Shown here piece by piece: positions 10,920-23,299 of a stretch of 64,000 nt of DNA (positions within the stretch are counted from its first letter, which is position 1; each line of letters opens with the position of its first letter). The notes beneath the pieces were generated by a model. The model did not search any database, was not told where the DNA came from, and saw only the letters and a program-made list of their open reading frames with translations. The position numbers and the translations under genes were made by a program. Source of the DNA: Coptis chinensis (lineage: Eukaryota; Streptophyta; Magnoliopsida; Ranunculales; Ranunculaceae); contig CM027381.1 in assembly GCA_015680905.1 (NCBI GenBank), positions 63,415,501-63,479,500 of the forward strand, read 5' to 3'.

Positions 10920-12431
10920 TTCTGAGGGTGGAAATTGCTAGGAGTGATGGAGAGATGGTGGTGGCTGGAGGAAGGGAGTTAAATTGGTGGTTGTTTAGCC
11001 AGCGTCTTGTATGGTTGAATTCAGGTCTATCTAGTCGCGTCTTGCGAGGTGGTGTGAGGGAGACCAAGATCCGGATTTTGAGGGGAAGAAATGTGAGGAT
11101 GGGCGCATGGGTGCCCAGCGTGTGGTTTTTGTATGCAGGTCCGTGATTTTGGGTGAGGTCAATTTTTGGCCCAAACCTAAATGAATTCCATAAATTCCCC
11201 TTATGTCGAAGTGTTACGAAATTTCAAGCGTGGAATTTGATTCGTTTTAACTCAAATTGAAACAATGATATATCAAAGCGATCGGCATTAAAAATGCCAT
11301 TCAACTGGAATATGACAAAATCACATTCAAACCCTTTTTATTTATTTATTTTATTATTATTATTTTTTTTTTAGTTTTTATTTATTTACAATTTTTATAT
11401 ACAAATTTATATTTGGCCGAAAGGAGATGTCAACAACACGACGAAGTCAAATAAAACAACACATCACAACTGACTAAACTAAGGCAACTTTTATGTCGGC
11501 TGCAGGGGAGAACCCAATCTAGCCGGTGTGGCTTAATCTTTATGTTTTGGGGGCCTAGGGTTCGGGGCGGTATCATCCGACCAATGTGCAATGGTCTAAT
11601 AATAATATTACCCTTAGTACATATGGTATAGCCTCAGGCCGCCCCTTGATCTGATCCATAGAAAACCGATCGGGGTTGGCTGGGTGGAATCCATTGCTTT
11701 CATACGAACTAGGAAATGTCGATGTTACATATCGACTCTCTTTGGGCACCATGCTTGGTGCTAAGGAAAAATAATGTTGAGTCTTTTATATATACATGTT
11801 GAGTCTTTTTCGTCGGATCCTCAAGGCGAATGTGAGTCTTTTATCGTCGGATCCTCAAGATGAATGTGAGTCTTTTAGCGTCGAGATCCAAAGGCGAATG
11901 TGAGTCTTTTAACATCAAATCCTCAAGGCGAATCCCAACTTGTGGGAACGGCGGGGCGACAACGAAGTGTATCTTCTTTGGTGGTGTCGATAATAATATA
12001 CCTTATACCGGCTCATCTCGGATAGAAGATCAAGACACGGATAGAAAAGGAGTTTGGCCGGTTCATATACCACCCCATCCTTTTTAAGCTCATCGGCTTT
12101 CAAGCAAAAGTACTACGACCATTACCTATTCGAGATGGGTGAGATTTGGACCAAATGATGAGTTGGAGTTAGCGAGGGAAGAGAATTGAAAGGGAGGAGA
12201 AAGGAGTTGAAATTTTTGGTATCCATTATTTTCCGGAGGCCGCGTTTGCTCGATTATCGAAAACATTTATACTTTCAGTTTTGAAGTAGAGTTTTTTGTG
12301 GACTATGGTTCCGGCGCTTGCAACCACACACTCTAGGGATTTTTGGAAAAAAATAGAAGAGGGCCCGGCTACCCAAATGGTGTACTTTCTTTCTGTTTAA
12401 ACACATGGAAAGAAGTACACCATCAAATCTA
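10920..12431 (-). other. Athila spacer between pol and extra ORF a, copy 1
   Basis: About 1.5 kb with no convincing coding frame. It holds an AT-rich tract (11330-11400) and the 34-bp tandem repeats listed separately. Collinear with 35830-37332. Confidence 0.7.
11801..11935. repeat. Four tandem copies of a 34-bp unit, copy 1
   Basis: Unit begins GAGTCTTTT and contains GATCCTCAAG followed by (A/G)CGAATGT. Four head-to-tail copies with small changes; same array at 36705-36839 in copy 2, where several CGG words read CAG. Confidence 0.85.
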
Positions 12432-14864
12432 TTAGTCTATGTAGACTGGATAATTGAGAAGAGTCTACCCCGATATCACGGAGGCGCAACTCATGATAAT
12501 GTTTAAAGCATGGGCCATTTACTTGAAATTATTTGTCATCATTTCGTTTTTCAAAGAAATAGCCCCATAAGGGGTGGTGGAGAGATGGTGAAAGGACGGA
12601 CCATCGAGTTTTAATTTTTCTTGGAAAAATGTGTAATCTTGAGTTGTACAACAAAACTTTTTGACCCACTTTGAAATCTTTTCTCAATATGTGCTTGTCA
12701 TGCACTTTTTTCATGTTGGCTTTATAGGATTTCGAGAGATCATAGGCATCACTCCGAATTTCCTCAAGCTCACTGAACTGCAATTTTCTCTTCGCGCCTG
12801 CCGCGTTTGTATTATAATTGAGGCTTTTGATGGCCCATAGAGCACGGTGCTCAAGTTCAACCGGCAGATGACAAGGTTTTCCAAAAACGAAGCAATAAGG
12901 AGACATCCCTATAGGTGTCTTAAAAGTTGTTCTGTATGCCCACAAGACATCAGATAATCATAGAGACCAGTCTTTTCTAGATATATTGACAGTTTTTTCC
13001 AAAATAGATTTGATCTCTCTATTAGAGACTTCTACTTGACCACTGGTTTGAGGATGATACGGAGTTGCCACTTTGTGCGTGACTCCATATTTTTTTACTA
13101 AAGATTCAAAAATTTTATTGCAGAAATGTTTTCCCCCATCACTAATTATAGCTTTTGGAACACCAAATCGAGAGAAAATATTTTCTTTTACGAACAAAAC
13201 GACCATTTTTATCGTAGCTTACGACATGCCAATGTCTCAATCCATTTTGACACATAGTCAAGCCTGCTACTAGTATGTATAGGAAGCCATGTGAATTTGG
13301 AAATGGACCCATGAAGTCGATGCCCCATACATCAAAGATTTCCACAATTAAAATGGGATTTAAGCAGCAGCGGATTAGTTAATTGGGAACAATGCTTGAA
13401 GAGGTAGGGATCATCGAGAAATAAAATTTCCGCGATTGGATAAGAACTTTTTCCGGTCATTCTGAGACCAAGATGAAGGGACTTCTTCGGTAACTAAGTA
13501 ATTTATTATGACAGTACCAAGGGGACGAAAAATAGATCTGAAGTGTTCATGCGGGAAGGAATCCGGATAGGTTTTGGTATCGATTATCAACATCGACAAA
13601 TTTGATAAATGGTCTGCAACCACATTTTCGCAACCTTTTTATCTCTAATTTCTAGAGTAAACTCTTGCAAAAGGAGAATCCATGGATCAACTTTGTTTTG
13701 CATCACACCAGCTAATGAATAGCGAAGTGTCACATGGTCGGTGTAGACGATAGTTGGAGAACCCACTAGGTAAGGGAAAAACTTATCAAAGCATATACAA
13801 TGCGAGAAACTCTTTCGGTGGTGGTATAGTTCGTTGAGCTTCATTAAAGGGTTTTACTTTAGCATAGTAAATGACAAGCGGCTTATCTTCACCGTTGCCT
13901 AAATGCGACTCAATAGCATAATTAATTTCGCGTCACATTAATTCAAAGGTTTAGACCAATCGGTGGTTGAATTATGGGGCGGTAGTTTAATCGGTTTTAA
14001 AATCTCAAAGGCCTGTTTACGAATTGGGTGTTAAAAAGCGGCATCTTTAAGTAGGAGATTGGTTAAAGATCGAGCAACCCTTGAAATCTTGAATAAATCT
14101 CTATAGAAACGCGTGTCCTAAGAATGCGCCAAATGTCTCGAACCGATTTTGGTATAGGAAGTGAAGCAATTTTTTTCTATCTTAGTTTTGTAAACCCGAT
14201 TCCGTCCTTTGAAAGCGATATGTCCTAAAACTATTCCTTTTGTAACCATGAAATGACATTTTTCCCAATTGAGAACCGGGTTTTCTCTTAGCAGCGATGT
14301 AAAACCCTTTCAAGATTTGATAGACAACTATCGAAAGAATCTCTATATTTGAAGTAGATCCATGAATACTTCCATAAAAGCGTTCAACCCATATCGAAAA
14401 TGTGAAGCATGCAGCGTTAAAGGAAAGTACGGGTGCATTACCAAAGGCCGAAGCGATACCGTCTATATGCAAATGTGCCAAATGGATGCGTGAGCGTGGT
14501 CTTTTCTTGATCGGGGATTATGACTATCACGAAAATAATCTTTGAATAACCATCAAAAAAATAGTAATATCATGGTGGCTAAGCGTTAGAACATCGATCG
14601 ATAAATGGAAGTGGAAAGTGATCCTTACGAAAGTGACAGCATTAAGTTTGCGATAGTCAATGCATATTTGCCATTTCTTGCGGGATCTGGCAAAATGCAT
14701 TCATCTTTATCATTTCGCACAACTGTGCTTTGCCAGATTTTCTTGGGGAACAGCGTGTATTGGACTCACCCAAACACCGCTATCGGAGATAGGGTAAAAT
14801 AATACCCGCATCGAGTAATTTTAAAAACTTTCTTCTCATTACCCATCTTTCATGGTAGGGTTTA
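12432..14864 (-). pseudogene. Athila pol, copy 1, partial (RT, RNase H, integrase), truncated by duplication breakpoint
   Basis: Ty3/gypsy polyprotein fragment. Reading minus strand: RT fragments (14182-14800), RNase H region with [18 protein letters not shown], integrase with [16 protein letters not shown] and [11 protein letters not shown] (first two catalytic Asp) and [13 protein letters not shown] carrying the catalytic Glu, then the C-terminal [19 protein letters not shown] and [12 protein letters not shown]. The N-terminal part of RT, protease and gag are absent because the sequence stops at 14864, in the middle of what continues in copy 2 at 47689. The frame breaks often. The uninterrupted [12 protein letters not shown] shows the empty target site of the Gag-only element. 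Confidence 0.85.
12665..12669. other. Empty target site of the Gag-only LTR element
   Basis: CCCAC occurs once here; in copy 2 the same five bases flank the 7.7-kb element on both sides (37568-37572 and 45262-45266). This pins the exact insertion site and shows the left copy never received it or lost it precisely. Confidence 0.9.
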
Positions 14865-15908
14865 CCTCCCTCCCCTGCACTCCGTGAGGCCCCAAAGACT
14901 CTCCAAATGGTCGCTTTCACTCCTCCGCTTTTGCACTTGCCTTCTCTCCCTAATTGCCGGTCCTCCACGCTCATCAAAGAAATGAGTAACTTCGGTAGCC
15001 ATTGCTTTCCACAAATTTAGCTTAACTTCAATCAATTGTCGACTGACCCTTTCCAAGTGGATATCCGTAGACAACAAGACAATAATTTTAGTATAAGTTC
15101 AACCAAACCAAATTTGATGTCATCAGACAACGCACTGGTACCCACCAGTAAAGTCGCATATTTTATTGTCCACACTGAACCCGCTAGCACAGTAGTTTCC
15201 TACAAGGAGCAGCGGTCGGTTGTCTCACGGCTCGTTACTCTTATCATCCAGAATGCTCGATAGCGTAGCTCGAGTTTGCAAGCTAAAGTTCAGTGACCTA
15301 GATCACTTTACGAGGTAGTGCTCGATAACATCAGCGACCTCGATTCGATACTCACCGCTGGTGTTCAAGAGGTCAAAAACCTTGAACAATCGCCACGTGT
15401 TACCCACAAACTAAACAGGCGCCTTGCCACAGCGGTTTAGGAACTCGCAAACCAGCTTGGAGAACGGTATTGTCATGAACGCCCTCAACTGCCCCTCACA
15501 GATGATCACCCCATGATTTGGTGGGCGCATTATCGCTATAAAACCGTAGCGCTCGGGTCGCTCATGGATCTCCGCATCGCTACGGTTATCCCATATTTCT
15601 CTCTCAGATATGGGAACGCCCTCAAAGCATGTCTATCCACAGCCCTAGGCGACATCCCGCCAAGATCGACCTTCACAAATAGCTGAAGTGCTAGCTTCAG
15701 AAGCTTACAGCACGCAGATCGAAGCGATCTTCCTCACTACTAGCCCCTCAACCGCCTCATCTTCATCATCACCCTTAACCACCCCACACAATACTTCATC
15801 TTTCTCATCATCTTCGCCATCCCAAAATTAAGAGAAACTTCACGGACCTCATTAGATCGAGTGTCATCGGAGTCAGACATTTTTCTCCTAACCCTAACGG
15901 GTCTAGCT
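14865..15908 (-). pseudogene. Decayed antisense extra ORF of a gypsy-type element
   Basis: The minus strand from an ATG at 15880 (MSDSDDTRSNEV, acidic N-terminus) shows protein-like frames broken by stops. The best stretch lies about 15190-15530: GQLRAFMTIPFSKLVCEFLN, then FVGNTWRLFKVFDLLNTSG, YRIEVADVIEHYLVK. This wording resembles plant 'gypsy-type transposon' domains (PF04195-like) that Tat/Retand elements encode antisense to gag-pol in front of the 3' LTR. Here the LTR and polypurine tract at 22756-23299 are on the plus strand, so the ORF is indeed antisense. Family assignment is by memory of pattern only. The left end is cut by the duplication breakpoint. Confidence 0.4.
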
Positions 15909-15923
15909 ACTAAGTAACTAACA
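15909..15923. repeat. Left target site duplication of LINE A
   Basis: ACTAAGTAACTAACA, repeated exactly at 22304-22318. The 11-T run at 15924-15934 follows at once, as expected for the poly(A) end of a minus-strand LINE. Confidence 0.9.
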
Positions 15924-15999
15924 TTTTTTTTTTTGCTTAAAGGTAATTGATTAACTTAAAAGAATAAAAGTTACAAGAAGAAAAAATAAAAACATTCTG

Positions 16000-18900
16000 A
16001 CATGACTGGACTAAGAAGGATAAAACAACCATGTACCCTTCTCAATACAACAGTGCTTAGTGAGTAAATCTAAAGTACGTAGTATTGTGGTTCTCAAGAT
16101 GTCTCACAAATGGAGGTCGAGACTGCCACCATACACTTTGCCCTTTAGTTAGCCCTGCTCCATGTCTAGCACAACAATCTGCTCCCAAATTAGTTTCCTC
16201 CAGATTGAGGTGATATTAATCCATGTTGCTTACGGCTTTGTAATAGCTGCCATCGTGGTCTCCTAACTTCCAAAGCATATTACCTTTGTTGGAAAGCTTG
16301 ACTATCAAGCAGTAAGAGTCCGATTCCACCCATATATGCCTCCATCCCATTTCTATAGCTTTTGTGACTCCTTCCATTATCGTGATATGTCTCCGCCATG
16401 TAGTTGGTAGAAACTCCTAATCCCCCGCCGCAGCCCCAAGGAAAGCCCCATTATGATCTCTATAAACAAAGACCCCACCCCCGAGATACCGGATTACCCC
16501 TAGAACTTCCATCCGTGATTCATCTTTAATATTCCAAAGGGGAAGATTCCAAAGAATATTCAAGATTTTGGGAGATTTTGAAGTTTGTGGCTGAGTTTGA
16601 ATGCTCGGTACCTTCAGATCTCTCATCGAAGTTCTTCATGTCCCCGAGGACTTATGATAAGCCCCCGACCGCTGCCTCTTCAACCAAGAAGCGATTTCTC
16701 CTGAAGTTGGAACTCTTGTCGCCATACATTACCTTGTCACATTCTTCCATAGACTTACTAGGGCGGGTCGTGGAGCATGCCTTCCACATATCTAGAATTA
16801 ATGAGCTGTAGAAGGCTTACCTTGTTTCTCAATATCGCTCGTAGATTCCATGCTCGGTGAGATCGGCACCGCCTCGCGATACCGCCACACCCGCTTTAAG
16901 CCGGCCGATTGAAATAGAAGGTGATCCAATGTTTCCTCTTGTTCCCTTACAGATGCTACATCGCGAGGCCACCGAATTTTCTTTTTTAGTCGCTTCATCC
17001 GTTTCGGCGGCACCATGAGCCAACTTCCAAGCTATTCCTTACGCCCTTGGTAGATATGTGCACTCCATATGAAGTTACACCATACGGGCTTGTGGGGCCT
17101 TTGGCTCTTATGTCCCTCATGCCGAGACAAAATGAATTGTCCATTATGCATTGATATCCATATTCTTTCATCTTCTCGGTGCTATGTGGTCGTTGAATTT
17201 CTGCCTCTTCCATGCCAATGTGATTTAGCACTTGAGCCATGTTGTTAGAAAAATGCCAATCCTCTTCATGTATGCAATCACCGTAGTAGCTTGAAGCTTC
17301 ATAATCTCCTTTCGGCCCTCCCCGAAAGAAATCGCAGATAGGTTTCCTCAAGAGCCGCTTGTCCCTCCATATGTTTATATCCTTGCCATTGCCCACTATC
17401 CATCCATGAAAAGGAGCCATTTCCGCGGAGGGCCCATCGTATTCCCAACCACACCGTTGATGACTTGTAGTTGGACCATCCCCAACTCTCAAGTGTACTT
17501 GCCCTTCATAAAAGATGACCACCACCGCCTCTCGTTAGTAGACACCAAGCTTGTTTCATGAGCATTGCAAGATTGATGTCTTGCAATCGCCTTATCCCTA
17601 GCCCACCTTCCTCCACCGGGTTTGCATGTCTTATCCCAAGATATCAAGTTATTGTTTTTCTCTCGGCGGATTGCCACCTGATGAAGTTTCGATGATGCTC
17701 TCGCGATTCCTTCGAACTGATTTTGGCCATCTATAAATAGCCATGTTGTGGATGTGAATGTCGTTAAGCACATGTATTGCTAGAACCACTCGCCCTGAAA
17801 AGATAGCATCTTTCCTCGCCCACCCCGAAGCCTTTCTTCCGATTCTCGCCCACTAGAGGTGCAAGAGCCGCTTTTAGTCACTCTTCCCCGTGAATGAGGT
17901 GGACACCAAGGTATTTTTCCTCGCAAAGTACCTTCATTTATTCCCGCAGTCTCCTCAGATTCGACTCTCCTACTTTGAGGCATGTGGCCTAAAAAGATTT
18001 TGCATTTGCCCTTGCTTACTAACCGCCGTAAGTGTCCCGATATCGGTTTAGAAGCTGCAAAATATTCTTAATACACTTCATATTAGCATTGCGTATAAGA
18101 AAATGTCATCCGCAAACATAAGGTGAGAAGGGCTACAATACTTGGCATTGACCACCATATGTCGTTTTTTCCATCTTGAACCATTTTCGATATACCTCTC
18201 ACCGAGGCAGCCCTCCGCAAAATGTGAAGAGCATAGAGATAGAGGGTCGCCTTTGCTTTTAGACCTCTTTCTCGCAGAAAAAGCCCAATAGGGCCTCCAT
18301 TGAGCATGATTGACATAGAATTGCTCGCAAAAAGCCCTTTTTAGCCATTGTATCCATTTCACAATCGGGCGACTTTGCTGTAACACGCCTTTACGAAAGT
18401 TCCAATCGATGGTATCGGGCGCCTGCGGATATATCAAGCTTGATGCCAATGCTACCTCCATATCCGGGTGTTTGCAGCTCGCTCACCATTTCATGCTAGC
18501 CCAATGGCTTGCCGAGAGTTCCCGCTAGCTATGAATCCATATTGTTCCTTGTCGATGCTTCTTTCTGCAATCGGACTCAACCTCTTGGCCAAAATCTTGG
18601 TAATAACTTTGAACACAAAGTTAGATAAGCATATCGGGTCTATACTTATTGAGCTGATTGGCATTCTTTCTTTTCGATCAAGACTATGAAATTGGCATTG
18701 AATCTGCTGGGCAATCTAGCTTTTAGAAAGAAATATAGCAAGATCGCCTCTTTACTAAATCATGACCCACTATGTCCCAACAATGATGAAAGAAGTATCC
18801 ACCGAGGCCATCCGGGTCCGAGAGAGTCGCCCGCCTTTTAGGTGGAACATCACCGCTTTGACTTCTTCCTCGCAGAGGGGTGCTTTGATAAATTTGCATT

Positions 18901-20171
18901 TTCTTCCTTCGAGATCATATTAGGCATGCTCAGACGGTTCCCATCATCTCGTGTTCCACCCTTTTGAATTTTTCAGAGTAATGCTTGACTATGTATCTCG
19001 CCAATCTCTTCTTTAAGTAATCCAACTTGAAACCATCCTCATTTTTCATTTATGAAATTAAGGATTTGCTCTTTGTTTCAAGTAACCATAGCATGAAAGA
19101 ATTTTGTGCTGCGATCATTGTCATTGTCCCATTGAGTTTTTGATTTCCTCCCAAACATCTCGTTTTTGCTGCGTAAAGTTCCACCTTCTTTTCCCCGCTC
19201 CACCATCATCTCAATGAATTCCTCTCACATCAAGCTTTCCATCTCGAACCGGTTCCAAGATGCCTGTGTTCTTTGATTCCTTTTCTACTTTAGAAGTAAT
19301 GTTCCCAAATACTTTTTTATTCCATTTCTTCAGAGTAGCCTTCAAATTTTTCAAATTTTCCGAGTCAATAAATATTGAGTGCCCCAAATGGGAATTTCCC
19401 AAAATTGCTTTCACAATGTCTCCTCAAATTAGGATCGGTGCACCACATATTGAAAAATTTGAAAGGCATGTTTCCGGCCTTGGAACATTGACGCCAAGAT
19501 CCCATAATCGGAGAGTGGTCCGGAAGCAGATTCTACTACCTACTTTGTAATTCCATCCTTGAAATTTAGAGCACCACTGCATTGCATAACATTCTATCTA
19601 GTTTCCCATGATTTTGAATCTGCCAACTTGCTTGTTCCACCAAGTATATACTAATCCCGTTTGGGATCTCCATAAGTCGAGATTCGCTAATACAATCTCA
19701 AAAATCATTCAAAGTCACCGCCACTGGGTCGATTTCCTCCACATTTTTCCAAAATACTCAAATAGGCATTAAAGTCTCCTAGAACAAGCCATGGCAGATT
19801 GAATGAACTTATTTGCTTTATTTCATTCCACGATGTCTTCCAACATATATGCAGTGGGCATGTACTATCAGAATTAGACATCCCTCCACCTCTACCGCGG
19901 ATTTGTTGAGAAGATCACTGTAAGAAGAGGGGAGTGGATATCGGGATTTCCAAAGAAGCCGATGTTTGGAGCACTATTCTCGCCTATCATTGAGTAAAAA
20001 GAAGCACTCATTCCCAAAGACCGAGATAAGCACTTGAAATATCTCCGAGTTTATCATAGGTTCAAAGCAATTCCAACTATGTCGGATCCCATTTATTGAT
20101 GAGCTTCGAGAGCCCTGTTTCGTGGTCTTGTCATTTGCAATTCCTCTAATATTCCAAAATATGCACCTCAT
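16000..20171 (-). pseudogene. LINE A ORF2 (endonuclease, RT, zinc region, RNase H)
   Basis: Order on the minus strand: endonuclease start MRCIFWNIRGIANDKTT (ATG at 20171), RT with MFADDIFLYA (catalytic FADD near 18105-18116) after GLKAKATLYLYALHILRR-like text, the post-RT region with GWIVGNGKDINIWRDKRL (about 17380), and an RNase H remnant GGGVFVYRDHNGAFLGA (about 16440-16490). This is the standard plant L1 ORF2 order. It would nick DNA and copy LINE RNA at the target. No frame longer than 180 codons survives. Confidence 0.8.
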
Positions 20172-20329
20172 TGAGAATATAGAAGTTTTATTGTGGGAAA
20201 TGGTGAAAGACACCTTTATCAATTCTCCTTCTTCCACCGGTGACCTTGATCCGATCCGGGTCACCGGGTTTTTGATCAAGGTAAATGCCATTTTGGTTTA
20301 CCATATTTCAATCCCGAGTTTTCCTTGAT

Positions 20330-21880
20330 CTTGTGAGCGGTCGCCATTTTGATCCTCCTCTGCCCCATGCTACTATATCAGCCCATCTTGTAAAATTTGT
20401 CGATTATGGATCGTGGTTTATCATCTTCGCCCCTAGCGTGTTGCTTGTGTGCCATAAGTTGCAACACTCTCTCGCCTCTATTTCTGCCATAGTATCTTCC
20501 ACCTGACTATAGGAACCGTAGGCATCAATCTTTGTCCCGTAGTAGTAGTATTTCTCGAGTCCCTACTTCCACCTCTTGTGCATCCTCCTCAACTTCCTTT
20601 CTTGCAAATGACTTCGTGATTCCCTTGTTCATGGTTCTGTTCCCCCGTGGCTTCCGCACTCATGTCCTCTTGATTTTCATGCCTAGTACTTTGCTCCCTC
20701 TCCTCGACATTGATAGGCTCCTGCTCCTCGACATCGATAGGTTCCCTGCTCCTCTACATGGATTGGTTCATGCACCTCATTCATTCCCATTATTTCTACA
20801 TCTCCCCGTTGCTTCCCCGATTCTCACCAGCGCCATCTCATGGATTTCCTCCACTTCCAAAATTTAAAATCTGTTTTGTACCTCGAAGCTCTCAGAAGTC
20901 GTTCCGCCTGCTTCAAAGATCCAAATTGCTTCACCTTGCTTACCGGATTCTCCTTGTTTCGCTTGCCTCCCTCTTTTCCTTCTCGAGCTTTTGCCGCCCA
21001 TATTCACCGGGGAGTGGAGTCAGCTTATCACCTCTTTGTCCTTATTCATAGCCCCTTTTAGTTTTCTCGACATTCTCGTGACCAAGTGGCTAACTATCTT
21101 GCAATGTGTGCACATTTTGGGAAGCTTCCTAACCTCTACAGACCGCTGCATTGCACCTTTTTGGTCTTAACATATATTTGGTCCGTATTGCTTCCGATAG
21201 ATCCACATCCACTAGATTCGAGCATAATACCCGTAATCCCTGTTAAGAGTTCCCTGCCTATTTGCATTGGGTATCCCACACCTCTAGCAATTGACATCAA
21301 CGCTTCAGGTTCCCAAAATTCCTGACTAAGCCCTGGTAGTCTAATCCAGAGCAATGCGTGAGATTGTCTCCTCGCTTTCTCGGGCTGAAATTGAGTCCAT
21401 CAACTAACGCGATCACATTTTACTCAAAGTCCCATGTTCCTTTGACCACACCCCTATTTAGATCCTCTCGCATTAGAGAATTTCAGAAATATATATCCCT
21501 TTGCCAATTGGAGTGATAAGCCAATCCCCCGGTTGCCAGATTTTCTTTGCTAGTATTCAACTCTTTCGATTGGGATCTTCAGAGGGTCGATTCTACCCAC
21601 CAAACAATGTTTACAAGATAACATTCCCTTTTCATAAACTCTCCTCCTCGTTGTTGATGGTCGGGTATTCACCCATCTTTTTCCGCATAGGAAGTTCATG
21701 ACATTCCACCGGGTGATGGTTTGTTTGTTTCACTGCCTCTCGCATAGATAGAGATCGACTCATCGGGTTACCTTCAACCCGCTCACTCTCCTCAATCCTA
21801 ACTTGTTTCTCCAAATGATACGCCTTCAATACTTGCCACAACTCGTGGTATTTCAAATTCAGATATATCCATGAGTTCTC
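20330..21880 (-). pseudogene. LINE A ORF1 (DUF4283-type RNA-binding protein)
   Basis: Remnant with LWIRLPGLSQEFWEPEALM followed by ARGVGYPMQIG (21136-21354), the conserved core of plant LINE ORF1 proteins that combine DUF4283 with a CCHC knuckle; the related intact text in LINE C is WVKLPKLKQQFWDYEILM. The rest is out of frame. ORF1 normally packages LINE RNA. The region up to 22303 would be the 5' UTR. Confidence 0.65.
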
Positions 21881-22303
21881 TTCCTAGTTTGAACTAACAC
21901 TGTTATCAATGTAGGATTTTACTCAAACATGAAGAGGGCATGGAGAATGAAGAAAACGGATTTCCCACTTCCTAACTTCTACCGTGAACAAGAAAGGATT
22001 TTACCCAAGGGGGAGTTAAGACTTAAATCTGATGATACGTAGAAGATTACCCAACCTTTTAGAACTCTCACTGTATTGCAGTGGAGGATTTTGCCTAAAA
22101 GGGAAGGAAAGATGAGGTTTGAAATGATAGGAGTTTTCCACCAACTTTTCTTTTAACTAAAAGCGGCAAAAACTTGGATTACAGGATCATTACATTACTT
22201 AAGATATATGACATCCAGTCGCCCAAAACATGGTCCCCATTATTAATTGATTAATTAATAAAATAGTATTGATTAATTAATATAAGACTCAGGCTATTCA
22301 ATC

Positions 22304-22318
22304 ACTAAGTAACTAACA
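22304..22318. repeat. Right target site duplication of LINE A
   Basis: Exact repeat of 15909-15923. Confidence 0.9.
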
Positions 22319-22755
22319 GGGTATCCTAACAACTCTAGAACAGAGGCTAAGCACGAAACAAGAAGCAGAGGTTCAACAATAGCAGAGAACTAACCTGAAG
22401 GATGATGCGGTAATGAAGTAGTGTCTACCGCAGCGGCAAACCAAATGAAGTTTCAAAAGAGCCAGCGAAATTTTTGAGCAACCGCACCTCCAGTTTCCAA
22501 GGCATCATGATTACACCCCAGCCCTAGCTGCCCACGACTTCCAACCAACTCGCCCCGTTTTTCACATCCCAAAAATGGGGCACATTTTTTCTACAACCGC
22601 CGATCTTGTCATGTGCTGGACACGCGTCAAACGTTTGCACCCACCAGCTAGCATGGTTAGCACGAGCCGCTCCTCACAGATCGTTGGAAATTTCCACCTC
22701 TAGTATGCTCCACGCATGCGACCGATCTCTCTCAGCAGGTCGTTTTCACAACCTA
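22319..22755 (+). other. 3' non-coding part of a plus-strand LTR element
   Basis: Continuous with 14865-15908 once LINE A is removed. No convincing coding frame; it leads into a polypurine tract and LTR. Confidence 0.55.
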
Positions 22756-22767
22756 TTGAGAGGGGGC
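22756..22767 (+). promoter_or_regulatory. Polypurine tract of the plus-strand LTR element
   Basis: TTGAGAGGGGGC directly before the LTR start TGTGTAGG. Its purine strand gives the element's orientation as plus. Confidence 0.65.
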
Positions 22768-23299
22768 TGTGTAGGGGAGTGATATTCTCTATCCAACACG
22801 CGCATAACATGGTGGAAATGACACATCGACCTGTGGATCCAGGTCGCATCCATGAGCTAATAGAATGATACAGACAGGTCGCAATAGCACGCGAACTATG
22901 CTAGGAAAGTGACTCAGATACCCCTTCCAGAAGCAATCATGACTAAAGGTGTACTTGCACATATCTTGGCCGTCAACCACTAGTCACGGCCGCAAGCTAC
23001 TTATACAGACTGACACTCCACATCATTAGAGCATACCTATGAGGACAGTTCTCACATGTTACCCTGATCTCCACCCCTCGTTTGAGATACCCTTTACACG
23101 TGGAGGGCAAGGATACACTCTCGATATCTATAAATACCTCTCCTATGAACTACGCCAGACCTGATTCTACTCTCCCCACAAGAACCTAGAGTAAGATACG
23201 TAGGCAGTTCACTCCCAAGACAAACTCGGTCCATCCAACAACCCATTCTAGTCCCCAATTGACTGTGTGTAAGGGAAAGCTAAATCACACCTTTACACA
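22768..23299 (+). repeat. 3' LTR (532 bp) of a gypsy-like element
   Basis: Bounded by TGTGTA at the left and TACACA at the right, a perfect 6-bp terminal inverted repeat with the usual TG...CA ends. It has a TATA box (TATAAATA, 23129-23136) in the plus orientation. The right end abuts copia LTR sequence, so the element landed inside the copia 3' LTR. Its 5' LTR and coding part lie beyond the duplication breakpoint and are not in the window. No second copy is available here to confirm the borders. Confidence 0.6.
23129..23136 (+). promoter_or_regulatory. TATA box in the 532-bp LTR
   Basis: TATAAATA, 361 bases into the LTR, followed by CTCTCC; typical for plant LTR promoters. Confidence 0.55.

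Larger units (their letters stand above)
15924..22303 (-). mobile_element. LINE A (plant L1 type), about 6.4 kb, degraded
   Basis: Non-LTR retrotransposon inserted by target-primed reverse transcription: poly(A) (plus-strand T run 15924-15934), ORF2 then ORF1 reading leftward, and a 15-bp target duplication on both sides. Its length is that of a nearly full-length plant L1. It lies inside the 3' non-coding part of a plus-strand LTR element. Coding frames are broken very often, and many breaks fall in words rich in CGG/CCG, like the rest of 1-47700. Confidence 0.9.

Noticed and set aside
14605..15263. Plus-strand frames near the duplication breakpoint as a fusion gene
   Set aside because: They are antisense to Athila RT and to the decayed extra ORF; no start context or motif supports them.
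20285..21061. Overlapping plus-strand frames of 70-113 codons rich in Ser, Phe and Pro
   Set aside because: They run antisense to LINE A ORF1, share no motif, and have low-complexity composition.
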